From Cytophagales bacterium (GTDB lineage Bacteria; Bacteroidota; Bacteroidia; Cytophagales; Cyclobacteriaceae), in the NCBI GenBank assembly GCA_003541895.1, contig DPLR01000362.1:1-7548 (forward strand): DNA of 7,548 nt, in the 5' to 3' direction. The notes beneath the pieces were generated by a model that worked only from the letters and a program-made list of their open reading frames with translations, was not told where the DNA came from and ran no database searches. Shown piece after piece: positions 1 to 5,992 of this stretch. The position numbers and the translations under genes were made by a program. Position 1 is the first letter of the stretch; each line of letters begins with the position of its first letter.

Positions 1-3000
1 TGAAGATAATAAGAAAGTTACTGGATATCAGACTCACACAGTCATCCACTTTTGCCTGAACAGTATAAATCCCCGCTGCCGCAACACTTAAAGTATTGTT
101 TGTTGCATTTGTTATTGCAGTTCCATTCAAAAACCATTGGTTACCAAAAGCAGCACTGGATGTTAATGTTGGTGATGATGTATTGGCACCGGAGATAGTA
201 ATAGTTGGCTGGGCAGGGTTGATGCAAAAACTTTGGCTAACGGATTGTGCTGCATTATAGCTGAAGCTCCCCGATTGGCTTGCTGTTATTGTATCGCGTC
301 CTGCACTTACAATTGTAACTATACTTCCATTTAAAGTAACCTTGCCTGAACTGGTTGAATAACTAATTGGAAGGCTAGAACTGGCGGATGCCGAAAGCGT
401 AAATGTAGGATCGCCTACTGTTACATTAGGAAGCGAACTAAAGGTGATAGTTTGACTTAATCCATTTACAGTTAATTGTACTTGAGTGCCCAAAACCGAA
501 TTGTAGTCTGTGCCATCTGTTGGAACAAAATCTACACTCAATGTTTGATTTGCCCCGGCATTCAATATTGTACCAATGGGTGGATTGTAAGTTAGTGTTC
601 CGGGAACACTTGCTCCAGCATTCAGTTGAGTTGAACTAAGGGCTGTTCCGTAATTAATTGTACTTGGGTTAGACCAAGTAATCACGGGTGTCGCCTTGTT
701 CACAGTAATTTGAACCTGCGTATTCGAGACGGAATTATAGTCGGTGGCATCTGTCGGAACAAAGTTCACGGTTAATGTTTGATTTGCTCCGGCATTCAGC
801 ATCGTACCTAAAGCCGGGCTATAATTGAAAGTACCGGGAACATTTGCTGTTGCATTTAATTGCGTTGTGCTAATAGCAGTTCCATATGTGATGGATGATG
901 GATTTGGCCAAGTAATGACAGGGGTCGCCTTGTTCACGGTAATTTGAACCTGCGTATTCGAGACCGAGTTATAATTGACAATATCATTCGGAACAAAACT
1001 TACGCTTAGGTTTTGGTTTGCTCCTGCATTAAGAATTGTACCTAAAGGCGGACTATAAGAGAGAGTACCGGGAACACTTGCCGTTGCATTTAGTTGGGTT
1101 GAGCTTAGAGCCGTTCCATAAGTGATTGCTGTTGGATTTGACCAAGTGATTATTGGCGATGCTTTATTTACTGTGATTTGGACTTGAGTATTATTGACGG
1201 AGTTATAATTAACATTATCAGTCGGAACAAAATTGACACTTAAGTTTTGGTTCGATCCAGTGTTAAGGATTGTACCTAATGAGGGAGAGTATGTAAAAGT
1301 GCCGGGAATATTTGCCGTGGCGTTTAATTGGGTGGAACTAAGAGGCGTTCCATATGTAATTGCAGTTGGGTTTGCCCAAGTGATTATTGGAGTTGCTTTG
1401 TTCACTGTGATTTGGACTTGAGTATTATTGACAGAAGTATAATCAACATTGTCTGTTGGTACGAAGTTTACGCTTAGTGTTTGAGCAACACCCGCATTCA
1501 GAACTGTACCTGCAGGCGGAGAGTAATTGAAGGTACCTGGAACATTTGCCGTTGCATTTAATTGTGTAGAATTAAGAGTTGTGCCATAAGTAATGGATGT
1601 GGGATTAGACCACGTAACAACGGGGACTGCTTGGTTTACCTGAAGCTGAACAGTCGTATTTGGGATAGCCATATAATTAGCCGCGTCCGTAGGAGCAAAC
1701 CCAACGCTCAATGTATAGCTTACTGCGGCTGGTGGGATTGTTCCAACTACCGGATTATAAGTAAAAGTTCCCGGCACATTTGAAGTCGCATTTAATTGGG
1801 TTGAACTCAAGGCTGTTCCGTAAGTGATTGCGGAAGGGGTAGGCCATGTGATAACTGGATAGGCTTTGCATGAATTCCTGAAAATTGAAATTGTGCTACT
1901 ATTTTCATTTGCTACCACTATTTCTGATTTCCCATCCCCATCAAGGTCTCCAACAACAACTCCCTGCGGTAGAGACCCAGCCGTTAAGTCTGGAGTTAAG
2001 TAAAAAGAAATCAATCCCGATGTTGAGCTATTTATAATTCTTGAAACAGTGCCGGAAGTGCCATTTGCTGTAACCGCCAAATCCAACTTCCCATCAAGGT
2101 CTAGGTCATTAATTGTGATGCCAAAAGGGCTTTTACCATTTGCTCCTACCCCTGCGTCAATAGTTGAAAAATCAGCTTTAACAGATAGAGAGCCTGTTGT
2201 GATTGACCCAGAAGTGCTTGTGTTTCTAAATGTTGAAATGGTGTTACTCCCATAATTAGTTACAGCTAAATCATTTTTACCATCCATATCGAGGTCTCCA
2301 ATTGCAATGCCAGTAGGTGCTGTTCCGGTTGCAAAATCAACTTTTGCAGCGAACGAACTTGTGGTAATTGATCCAGACGTGCTCGTGTTTCTTAGTACGG
2401 ATATTGTATTTCCGGTATTATCTGTAACAACTATATCTGGCTTGCCATCTCCATCAAGTTCTCCAATATCAACACTCCTTGCAAAAGTGCCCGTAGCAAA
2501 ATCAACTTTAGTTGCAAAGGAACCTCCATTAATTACTCCAACAGTGCTCGTATTCCTAAATATTGAAATAGTATTATTGCTATTTACTACTACTAAATCA
2601 AGTTTTCCATCTCCATCAATATCATTAGCTGAAACCCAATAAGGATTTGGTCCAGTTGCAAAACCTGTTGGAGAATTAAACGAAGATGTGGTTATTGACC
2701 CAGTAGAGCTTATATTCCTGAACACCGAGACTGCACTAGCATTCCAATCTGCTGAAACAAAATCTGATTTACCATCACCGTCAAAATCGCCAAGAGCAAC
2801 ACTGTAAGGATTTGTTCCTGTCCCCGTTGAAAAGTCTACTTTATTAGAAAAGAAGGGATTAATAACCGCTCCGGTTGGAAAGATTGAAACAATAAATGGT
2901 TTGTTTGAAAAGCCCGTTAATCCACTAACTGTTTCTGATATTTTATTGTATGTCGCTCCAATTGGAACAGTAACAATAAGCTGAGTTGCAGTCGCTGTGT

Positions 3001-3196
3001 TTACTGTTGCTTTGGTCGCTCCAAAATAAACAGTATTGTTAGAAGGGGTGGCGCTAAAATTTGTTCCGATAATTGTTACTGATGTCCCCACCGGTCCACT
3101 TGTGGGACTGAAACTTGTTATGGTTGGTACTTGTGCAAAAGCATTTTGGAAAAATGCAATGAACAGGACAGCTAAGATTGGTATGTTATTTTTCAT
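1..3196 (-). CDS. Secreted FG-GAP/VCBS and Ig-like repeat surface protein, C-terminus outside window
   Basis: The reading frame runs from an ATG at 3196 without a stop to the left edge, giving 1065 visible residues. Residues 1-21 form a signal peptide (Lys2, hydrophobic core, cleavage after AFA before Gln22). Residues 23-105 resemble an IPT/TIG domain, starting PTITSFSPTSGPVGTSVTI. Six FG-GAP/VCBS repeats follow, with Ca-binding-type loops such as GDFDGDGKSD near residues 135, 190, 244, 299, 362 and 415. Residues 446-913 are six tandem 78-residue Ig-like (MBG-like) repeats containing ITYGTALSSTQLNATA. Two more Ig-like modules follow, about 914-995 and 996 onward. In Bacteroidota this architecture normally ends in a type IX secretion sorting domain, which cannot be seen here. 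A role as a surface adhesin or exported matrix protein is inferred. No hairpin or clear promoter was found in the 73 bp upstream, so it could be read together with the gene ending at 3270. Confidence 0.93.
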   Translation of the reverse strand, partial: MKNNIPILAVLFIAFFQNAFAQVPTITSFSPTSGPVGTSVTIIGTNFSATPSNNTVYFGATKATVNTATATQLIVTVPIGATYNKISETVSGLTGFSNKPFIVSIFPTGAVINPFFSNKVDFSTGTGTNPYSVALGDFDGDGKSDFVSADWNASAVSVFRNISSTGSITTSSFNSPTGFATGPNPYWVSANDIDGDGKLDLVVVNSNNTISIFRNTSTVGVINGGSFATKVDFATGTFARSVDIGELDGDGKPDIVVTDNTGNTISVLRNTSTSGSITTSSFAAKVDFATGTAPTGIAIGDLDMDGKNDLAVTNYGSNTISTFRNTSTSGSITTGSLSVKADFSTIDAGVGANGKSPFGITINDLDLDGKLDLAVTANGTSGTVSRIINSSTSGLISFYLTPDLTAGSLPQGVVVGDLDGDGKSEIVVANENSSTISIFRNSCKAYPVITWPTPSAITYGTALSSTQLNATSNVPGTFTYNPVVGTIPPAAVSYTLSVGFAPTDAANYMAIPNTTVQLQVNQAVPVVTWSNPTSITYGTTLNSTQLNATANVPGTFNYSPPAGTVLNAGVAQTLSVNFVPTDNVDYTSVNNTQVQITVNKATPIITWANPTAITYGTPLSSTQLNATANIPGTFTYSPSLGTILNTGSNQNLSVNFVPTDNVNYNSVNNTQVQITVNKASPIITWSNPTAITYGTALSSTQLNATASVPGTLSYSPPLGTILNAGANQNLSVSFVPNDIVNYNSVSNTQVQITVNKATPVITWPNPSSITYGTAISTTQLNATANVPGTFNYSPALGTMLNAGANQTLTVNFVPTDATDYNSVSNTQVQITVNKATPVITWSNPSTINYGTALSSTQLNAGASVPGTLTYNPPIGTILNAGANQTLSVDFVPTDGTDYNSVLGTQVQLTVNGLSQTITFSSLPNVTVGDPTFTLSASASSSLPISYSTSSGKVTLNGSIVTIVSAGRDTITASQSGSFSYNAAQSVSQSFCINPAQPTITISGANTSSPTLTSSAAFGNQWFLNGTAITNATNNTLSVAAAGIYTVQAKVDDCVSLISSNFLIIF
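458..1861 (-). repeat. Six tandem 234-bp in-frame repeats (78-aa Ig-like units)
   Basis: The units begin at 1861, 1627, 1393, 1159, 925 and 691 on the minus strand. Each encodes a variant of: (T/S)PVITW-NP, ITYGT, STQLNATA, VPGTF-Y-P, GT-LNAG, LSVNFVPTD, TQVQITVNKA. The first unit is the most diverged: it ends in NQA and lacks the LNAG motif. The start of unit 6 and its neighbour are close at the DNA level: the stretches near 692-740 and 926-974 are almost identical. That suggests recent duplication or conversion among the later units. Confidence 0.93.
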
Positions 3197-3269
3197 AGTT
3201 TATTTTTTTTCAAGTTGATTTTTGTTTTGGAGTGCTGTTTCATTATTGTTTTCATCGATGCAGTAATCT

Positions 3270-4049
3270 TTAATTGTAGTGGACAAACCCCCAGATGACA
3301 AAGACTATAATTAGGAATACCCACCAGTAGGCCAGTATGCCAAGAAATATCATTCCGATTATTTCTCCGATGCTAGTACCATTTTGTTTTTTATGCTTTT
3401 TTTGAGCCTTGGTATAGAAACTCCTGAGGGTTACAAGTCCGTCTTGATACTCTTGAGTTTTAGTGGATTTGGCAATCTTCAACAAGTCGATACCTTCTTC
3501 TACTTTTAATATGCAAGCATTTAGTCGTTTTAATTGATCTACACCGATATCATCATCGTTTTCAGTTAAGGTCTTGCCGACCTGAATTAATCTCAGAGTA
3601 ATTTTTTCGATCTCCGTTTTCGATTCAGGGAAATCAATCTCCAAGATTGATTGGCTGTTGCGATATATGCTTTTCACCTTATTAGTAGTTTTATGTGTCT
3701 TTGGCTTCTCTTCAACATACCCCTGCTCTTCCGGCTCGTTATATTCATGCTCATGTTCATGTTCATGTTCAACATATGCGCTATTCTCAATTGCATTTTT
3801 GATTGATTCCGCATCATCTTGAGAGAAGCCATGAACCGATATCTGCTTACCCTGCGCAAAAAATGAGATTGTGGAATAGCCGACCATCGGTGAATCCACT
3901 GATACGCCAGAAATATTGGCGTATGGGATAAATGTGTTTTTCCCAGACATAAAACCGGGAATTCTGACTTTGATTCCATTATCTTCTGTGTGAATTTCTG
4001 CGGGGAATAGACTGTTTCCATCTGAAAGTCTTGATGCTGTGTATTCCAT
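3270..4049 (-). CDS. Membrane-anchored PH-like domain protein with His-Glu repeat
   Basis: This is a 259-residue protein of unknown function. Residues about 15-90 are beta-rich and end in a helix (DDAESIKNAIEN), the pattern of small bacterial PH-like domains; the core includes VGYSTISFF and GKQISVHGF. Residues 94-102 are alternating Glu and His, followed by an acidic/Lys linker. Residues about 130-220 are predicted helical and highly charged. Residues about 227-256 are a long hydrophobic segment (GMIFLGILAYWWVFLIIVF), one long or two tight membrane helices, leaving a three-residue tail. There is no signal peptide, so the protein is probably tail-anchored with the PH-like domain in the cytoplasm. 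The 183-residue product encoded at 5441-5992 is a paralogue over the PH-like part and the helical part (both contain KVEEG) but lacks the membrane anchor. An upstream hairpin separates it from the 245-aa gene. The gene is clearly real; the PH assignment comes from pattern only. Confidence 0.85.
   Translation of the reverse strand: MEYTASRLSDGNSLFPAEIHTEDNGIKVRIPGFMSGKNTFIPYANISGVSVDSPMVGYSTISFFAQGKQISVHGFSQDDAESIKNAIENSAYVEHEHEHEHEYNEPEEQGYVEEKPKTHKTTNKVKSIYRNSQSILEIDFPESKTEIEKITLRLIQVGKTLTENDDDIGVDQLKRLNACILKVEEGIDLLKIAKSTKTQEYQDGLVTLRSFYTKAQKKHKKQNGTSIGEIIGMIFLGILAYWWVFLIIVFVIWGFVHYN
3744..3767 (-). repeat. Hexanucleotide microsatellite encoding a His-Glu run
   Basis: There are four consecutive units of TTCATG (one reads CTCATG) on the plus strand. 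On the minus strand they encode the alternating Glu-His stretch at residues 94-102 of the PH-like membrane protein. The unit is a multiple of three, so copy-number changes would alter the length of a possible metal-binding linker without shifting the frame. Confidence 0.85.
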
Positions 4050-4089
4050 AATTGATTGTATTTAGATTTTATTTTAAATTTTTTCAGGT

Positions 4090-4115
4090 GGGCGGGTGCC
4101 AACCGTTATAAACTA
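4090..4115. repeat. 26-bp direct repeat, copy 1, next to hairpin
   Basis: The plus strand reads GGGCGGGTG, one variable base, CAAC, three variable bases, then TATAAACTA. It matches the copy at 4907-4932 at 22 of 26 positions. A perfect 12-bp inverted repeat starts at its right end. On the minus strand it lies between the 245-aa gene and the PH-like membrane protein gene, about 40 bp before the latter's start codon. Its function is unknown. Confidence 0.75.
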
Positions 4116-4144
4116 AGAAACCACTCTGTTGTGAGTGGTTTCTT
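4115..4144 (-). terminator. Perfect 12-bp stem hairpin directly after the 245-aa gene
   Basis: The arms AAGAAACCACTC (4115-4126) and GAGTGGTTTCTT (4133-4144) pair perfectly around a 6-nt loop. The hairpin begins on the base after the TGA stop of the minus-strand gene. The following U-tract is short (CTTAGTTTATAA), so it is a likely but not ideal intrinsic terminator. The stem is symmetric enough to act on both strands. Confidence 0.7.
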
Positions 4145-4882
4145 TCATTTGAGAACAAATTTTTCTGAGTGTTCTAAATATTCATACAGCTTAAAATATC
4201 GCTTTATTTTTTCTCTCTTGTCTTCAAATTCATTTTCATTGTTGAACACCAAAACCAGTGATGCTTGGATGCGAGAATATCCAACAAGCAGTATCCACTT
4301 ACCAAAATGTTTTTTCAAATCAGAAATTCTTTTAGCGGGAGAGTAATTAGTATTACCAAGATGTTGGAAAAACCCGATGTAATCGTTGGTCGTTGTTTGA
4401 TTTTTGATTTTCAATACATCTTCTCCCCTCAAGTACATATCGCGTTTTGAGCGAAACCTCCTAACGACCCCTATGTCCGATCCAATATCTGGATCACAGT
4501 AGATAAATTTCTTCGCACCGATGATCTTACATTCAGATGCCACTTTTGTAAAATAGTCTGTTCTGGTTTCGTCCTTGAAAAAACCATTTGAATTTCCATT
4601 GGGCGAAAACCATGTATACTTAAGGTTGCGCTTTTGAAAATAACTTTTAATCTCCTCTATTTCACTTTTCTCCTTTTGTTCAAATTTTGATTTCAGGAAA
4701 TGATAGAGTAATTCATTTTTTGAACCGAGTTCATAGGTAAAATACTTCGGGTCGTATTCTTTTGGCTGCGGTTCAGTTATCATCGGCACATAAAACAATT
4801 TTTCAGTACCGTGTTCACATAGATAGGTGATCAAATCAAATTTGAAGAGGTCTAATGCGTTACCAAAATATTTAAAATTCAT
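4145..4882 (-). CDS. Uncharacterised 245-aa protein with DPD-x-G motif
   Basis: The protein has no signal peptide or membrane helix, so it is probably cytoplasmic. Three features stand out. The N-terminus reads KYFGNALDLFKFDLITYL. A mid-protein hydrophobic strand ends in an acidic motif, IYCDPDIGSD (about residues 148-157). A later IGFFQHLGN precedes another hydrophobic strand, WILLVGYSR. From memory, this combination (N-terminal G[DN]-x-x-D-x-x-K, then DPD-x-G, then QH) occurs in an uncharacterised family of similar length found in variable genome regions; I cannot name it with certainty. An alpha/beta enzyme such as a nuclease or methyltransferase-like protein is possible, with the DPD aspartates as candidate active-site residues, but this is inference. 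The gene is flanked on both sides by the same direct repeat plus hairpin and has no operon partner. Confidence 0.85.
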   Translation of the reverse strand: MNFKYFGNALDLFKFDLITYLCEHGTEKLFYVPMITEPQPKEYDPKYFTYELGSKNELLYHFLKSKFEQKEKSEIEEIKSYFQKRNLKYTWFSPNGNSNGFFKDETRTDYFTKVASECKIIGAKKFIYCDPDIGSDIGVVRRFRSKRDMYLRGEDVLKIKNQTTTNDYIGFFQHLGNTNYSPAKRISDLKKHFGKWILLVGYSRIQASLVLVFNNENEFEDKREKIKRYFKLYEYLEHSEKFVLK

Positions 4883-4906
4883 TTTTCAAGACTCATTAAT
4901 AATAGG

Positions 4907-4932
4907 GGGCGGGTGTCAACGCCTATAAACTA
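4907..4932. repeat. 26-bp direct repeat, copy 2, next to hairpin
   Basis: This copy is in the same orientation as 4090-4115 and 817 bp away, with 22 of 26 bases identical; all differences fall in the middle. A second hairpin starts just after it, as at copy 1. It lies 24 bp upstream of the start of the minus-strand 245-aa gene, so the two copies bracket that gene. It could be part of the gene's 5' leader or the edge of a cassette. Confidence 0.75.
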
Positions 4933-5142
4933 TAAAAGCTTTTCCCACTTGAATGAGAAAAGCTTTTTTTGACTTCCAGCCGTACCAAAGAAAATAATTT
5001 TTCCGTTCCCACACAAATGGTGCATTTCAGTGTCGTTTTTTCGCTTAGGAGGCTCTTTTAGTAAAAATATTTGCGTAATAAATGCCTCATTGTTCAATTG
5101 TGCAATATATGCCGTAAAATGAAAAACGTGAAATCCTTCCAT
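4930..5142 (-). CDS. Doubtful 70-aa ORF divergent from the XRE gene
   Basis: From an ATG at 5142 the frame encodes 70 residues, beginning MEGFHVFHFTAYIAQ and containing MHHLCGNGKIIFFGTAG. The composition looks protein-like, and no other gene covers the stretch. Against it: the start lies only 8 bp from the divergent XRE start, leaving no room for a leader. The last codons lie inside the hairpin at 4934-4967. The frame also stays open into the antisense of the XRE gene, with an upstream ATG at 5211. It is either a small gene, the remnant of one, or a non-coding region conserved for another reason. Confidence 0.28.
   Translation of the reverse strand: MEGFHVFHFTAYIAQLNNEAFITQIFLLKEPPKRKNDTEMHHLCGNGKIIFFGTAGSQKKLFSFKWEKLL
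4934..4970. terminator. Hairpin with 7-nt U-tract, likely bidirectional terminator
   Basis: The arms AAAAGCTTTTC (4934-4944) and GAAAAGCTTTT (4957-4967) enclose a 12-nt loop. Read on the plus strand, the second arm runs into TTTTTTT, the form of an intrinsic terminator. On the minus strand it ends in CTTTTATAG, a weaker U-tract. No plus-strand gene ends just before it, so its client is unclear; it may terminate minus-strand transcripts coming from the 5142 region. Confidence 0.65.
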
Positions 5143-5149
5143 TTGCTTA

Positions 5150-5413
5150 ATGGCAAAAGTGAAGAAATTAAGTTCCGATGAATGGATTTTTCTGATTTCA
5201 AACAGGCTCAAGGATTTGAGAAAGGGGTTGGGTTATACCAGCTATGAGACTTTTGCATTGGATTATGGCCTTGATAGAAAACAATACTGGAGAATAGAAA
5301 ATGGTTCTAATATTACCATCAGGACTTTGGTGAAGATTCTGGAGATTCATGAAAAGGACTTAATAGTGTTCTTTAAGGAAATTGAAGTTCTGAAAAAGAC
5401 CACCTTGAAATAG
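5150..5413 (+). CDS. Small XRE-family helix-turn-helix regulator
   Basis: This is an 87-residue protein that is essentially one Cro/CI-type helix-turn-helix domain (residues about 12-75). The order is RLKDLRKGLGYTSYETFAL (helices 1 and 2), then GLDRKQYWRIENGSN (turn and recognition helix), then ITIRTLVKILEIHEKDLIVFF (helices 4 and 5). The RIENG motif after the recognition helix is characteristic of XRE domains. The length and the LSSDEWIFLISNRLKDLRK lead resemble short stand-alone regulators common in Bacteroidota mobile and accessory regions; that is recollection. It probably acts as a DNA-binding dimer. It is the only plus-strand gene and converges on the operon ending at 5441 with a 27-bp gap. 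It has no operon partner, so its targets cannot be read from position; the direct repeats to its left are possible operators. No Shine-Dalgarno sequence precedes the ATG, as usual in this phylum. Confidence 0.9.
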   Translation: MAKVKKLSSDEWIFLISNRLKDLRKGLGYTSYETFALDYGLDRKQYWRIENGSNITIRTLVKILEIHEKDLIVFFKEIEVLKKTTLK

Positions 5414-5440
5414 GTATGGATTATAGGATTTGAGGGGATT

Positions 5441-5992
5441 TCATATTGTTACCTTTTCCCATTTTTCGTACCGTAGCTTTTCCGTTATGTTCAGTCCTTC
5501 CTCCACCTTACTCGCGATTATCTGGATTAAAGGCAGTTCAAATTTCCTTGGCTTTGAAATGCTTTTCAATAGCTGTATTAGAGATTCCATTGCTATGAAA
5601 TTTTCAAATTGGTTCAAAGGGTTGAATTTGTAATTGCTGATTTGGCAAGTATTAATTGCCGTGTAGATTTCTTCGCACTGTTTCTTGGTGAAGCCGTAAA
5701 TAGAAATCTTCCTTTCAGGTACTCCAACAACTAAGTCTATTGTCGAGAATCCAATTTTAGGAATGTCAATATCAATGTCAACGAACCTGATCTCTTTAAC
5801 ATGAACTGTCTCGTTGGATTGCTTAGTGACTACGCTAACATAGCCATTCTCAATCAGGACGTAGGAAGGCGAGAATATGTTTAGTCTCGAAAAGAGGAAC
5901 GTATTGAACTTCATTGTGGTTAACGTTGATGTATATATTTGCTCCGCCCTCTTTATTATTGAGGTAATCGAAATAGGTCTTAGATTTTTCAT
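5441..5992 (-). CDS. Soluble PH-like protein, paralogue of the protein at 3270-4049
   Basis: This is a 183-residue protein of unknown function. Residues about 42-117 form a PH-like unit (ENGYVSV, then PKIGFSTIDL, then RKISIYGF, then a helix). It aligns with the 259-aa protein: IGFSTI with VGYSTI, KISIYGF with QISVHGF, and later LIQ...KVEEG in both, about 30 residues apart. It ends where the paralogue would continue to its membrane anchor, so it should be cytosolic. It also lacks the His-Glu linker. The annotated ATG overlaps the upstream stop, which favours coupled translation. However, an internal ATG at 5914 (Met27) places the start exactly where the paralogue starts relative to the conserved Asn-Gly, 23 versus 24 residues away. 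Residues 1-26 may therefore be untranslated or an added N-terminal extension. It is the last gene of the operon; no clear terminator follows. Confidence 0.85.
   Translation of the reverse strand: MKNLRPISITSIIKRAEQIYTSTLTTMKFNTFLFSRLNIFSPSYVLIENGYVSVVTKQSNETVHVKEIRFVDIDIDIPKIGFSTIDLVVGVPERKISIYGFTKKQCEEIYTAINTCQISNYKFNPLNQFENFIAMESLIQLLKSISKPRKFELPLIQIIASKVEEGLNITEKLRYEKWEKVTI
5912..5914 (-). other. Alternative start codon (Met27) of the soluble PH-like protein
   Basis: An in-frame ATG gives a 157-residue product starting MKFNTFLFSRLNIF. Its distance to the conserved Asn-Gly pair matches that in the paralogue at 3270-4049. The 75 bp between the upstream stop and this ATG would then be a spacer. 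Confidence 0.45.
5989..5992 (-). promoter_or_regulatory. ATGA stop-start overlap between operon genes
   Basis: The minus-strand ATGA holds the start codon of the soluble PH-like gene (5992-5990) and the stop codon of the zinc-finger membrane gene (5991-5989). This arrangement commonly reflects translational coupling and a shared stoichiometry or complex. Confidence 0.6.

Noticed and set aside
458..1861. CRISPR-like array because of regular spacing
   Set aside because: The units are 234-bp in-frame coding repeats without separate spacers.
1233..3218. Plus-strand open frames at 1233-1421, 1562-1783, 2049-2255, 2307-2642 and 3036-3218
   Set aside because: They lie antisense to the continuous 1065-codon surface-protein frame and merely mirror its repeats; the minus-strand translation has clear domains throughout.
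3674..4102. Minus-strand 142-residue frame overlapping the PH-like membrane gene
   Set aside because: It is an alternative frame of a region already coding for a PH-like domain and has low-complexity Met/Asn runs derived from the His-Glu repeat.
4056..4450. Plus-strand frames at 4056-4346 and 4265-4450
   Set aside because: They run through a hairpin and antisense to the 245-aa gene and show no recognisable protein features.
4090..4932. Integron attC-type recombination sites at the two direct repeats
   Set aside because: The motifs contain CAAC but do not fit the paired GTTRRRY/RYYYAAC cores, and no integrase is present.
5040..5149. Bacteroidota promoter (TTTG ... TAnnTTTG) before the XRE gene
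   Set aside because: AATATTTG near 5068-5075 is only a partial match to the -7 element and no convincing -33 element lies at the right distance.
5430..5633. Plus-strand 67-residue frame after the XRE gene
   Set aside because: It is antisense to the conserved C-terminal part of the soluble PH-like protein.
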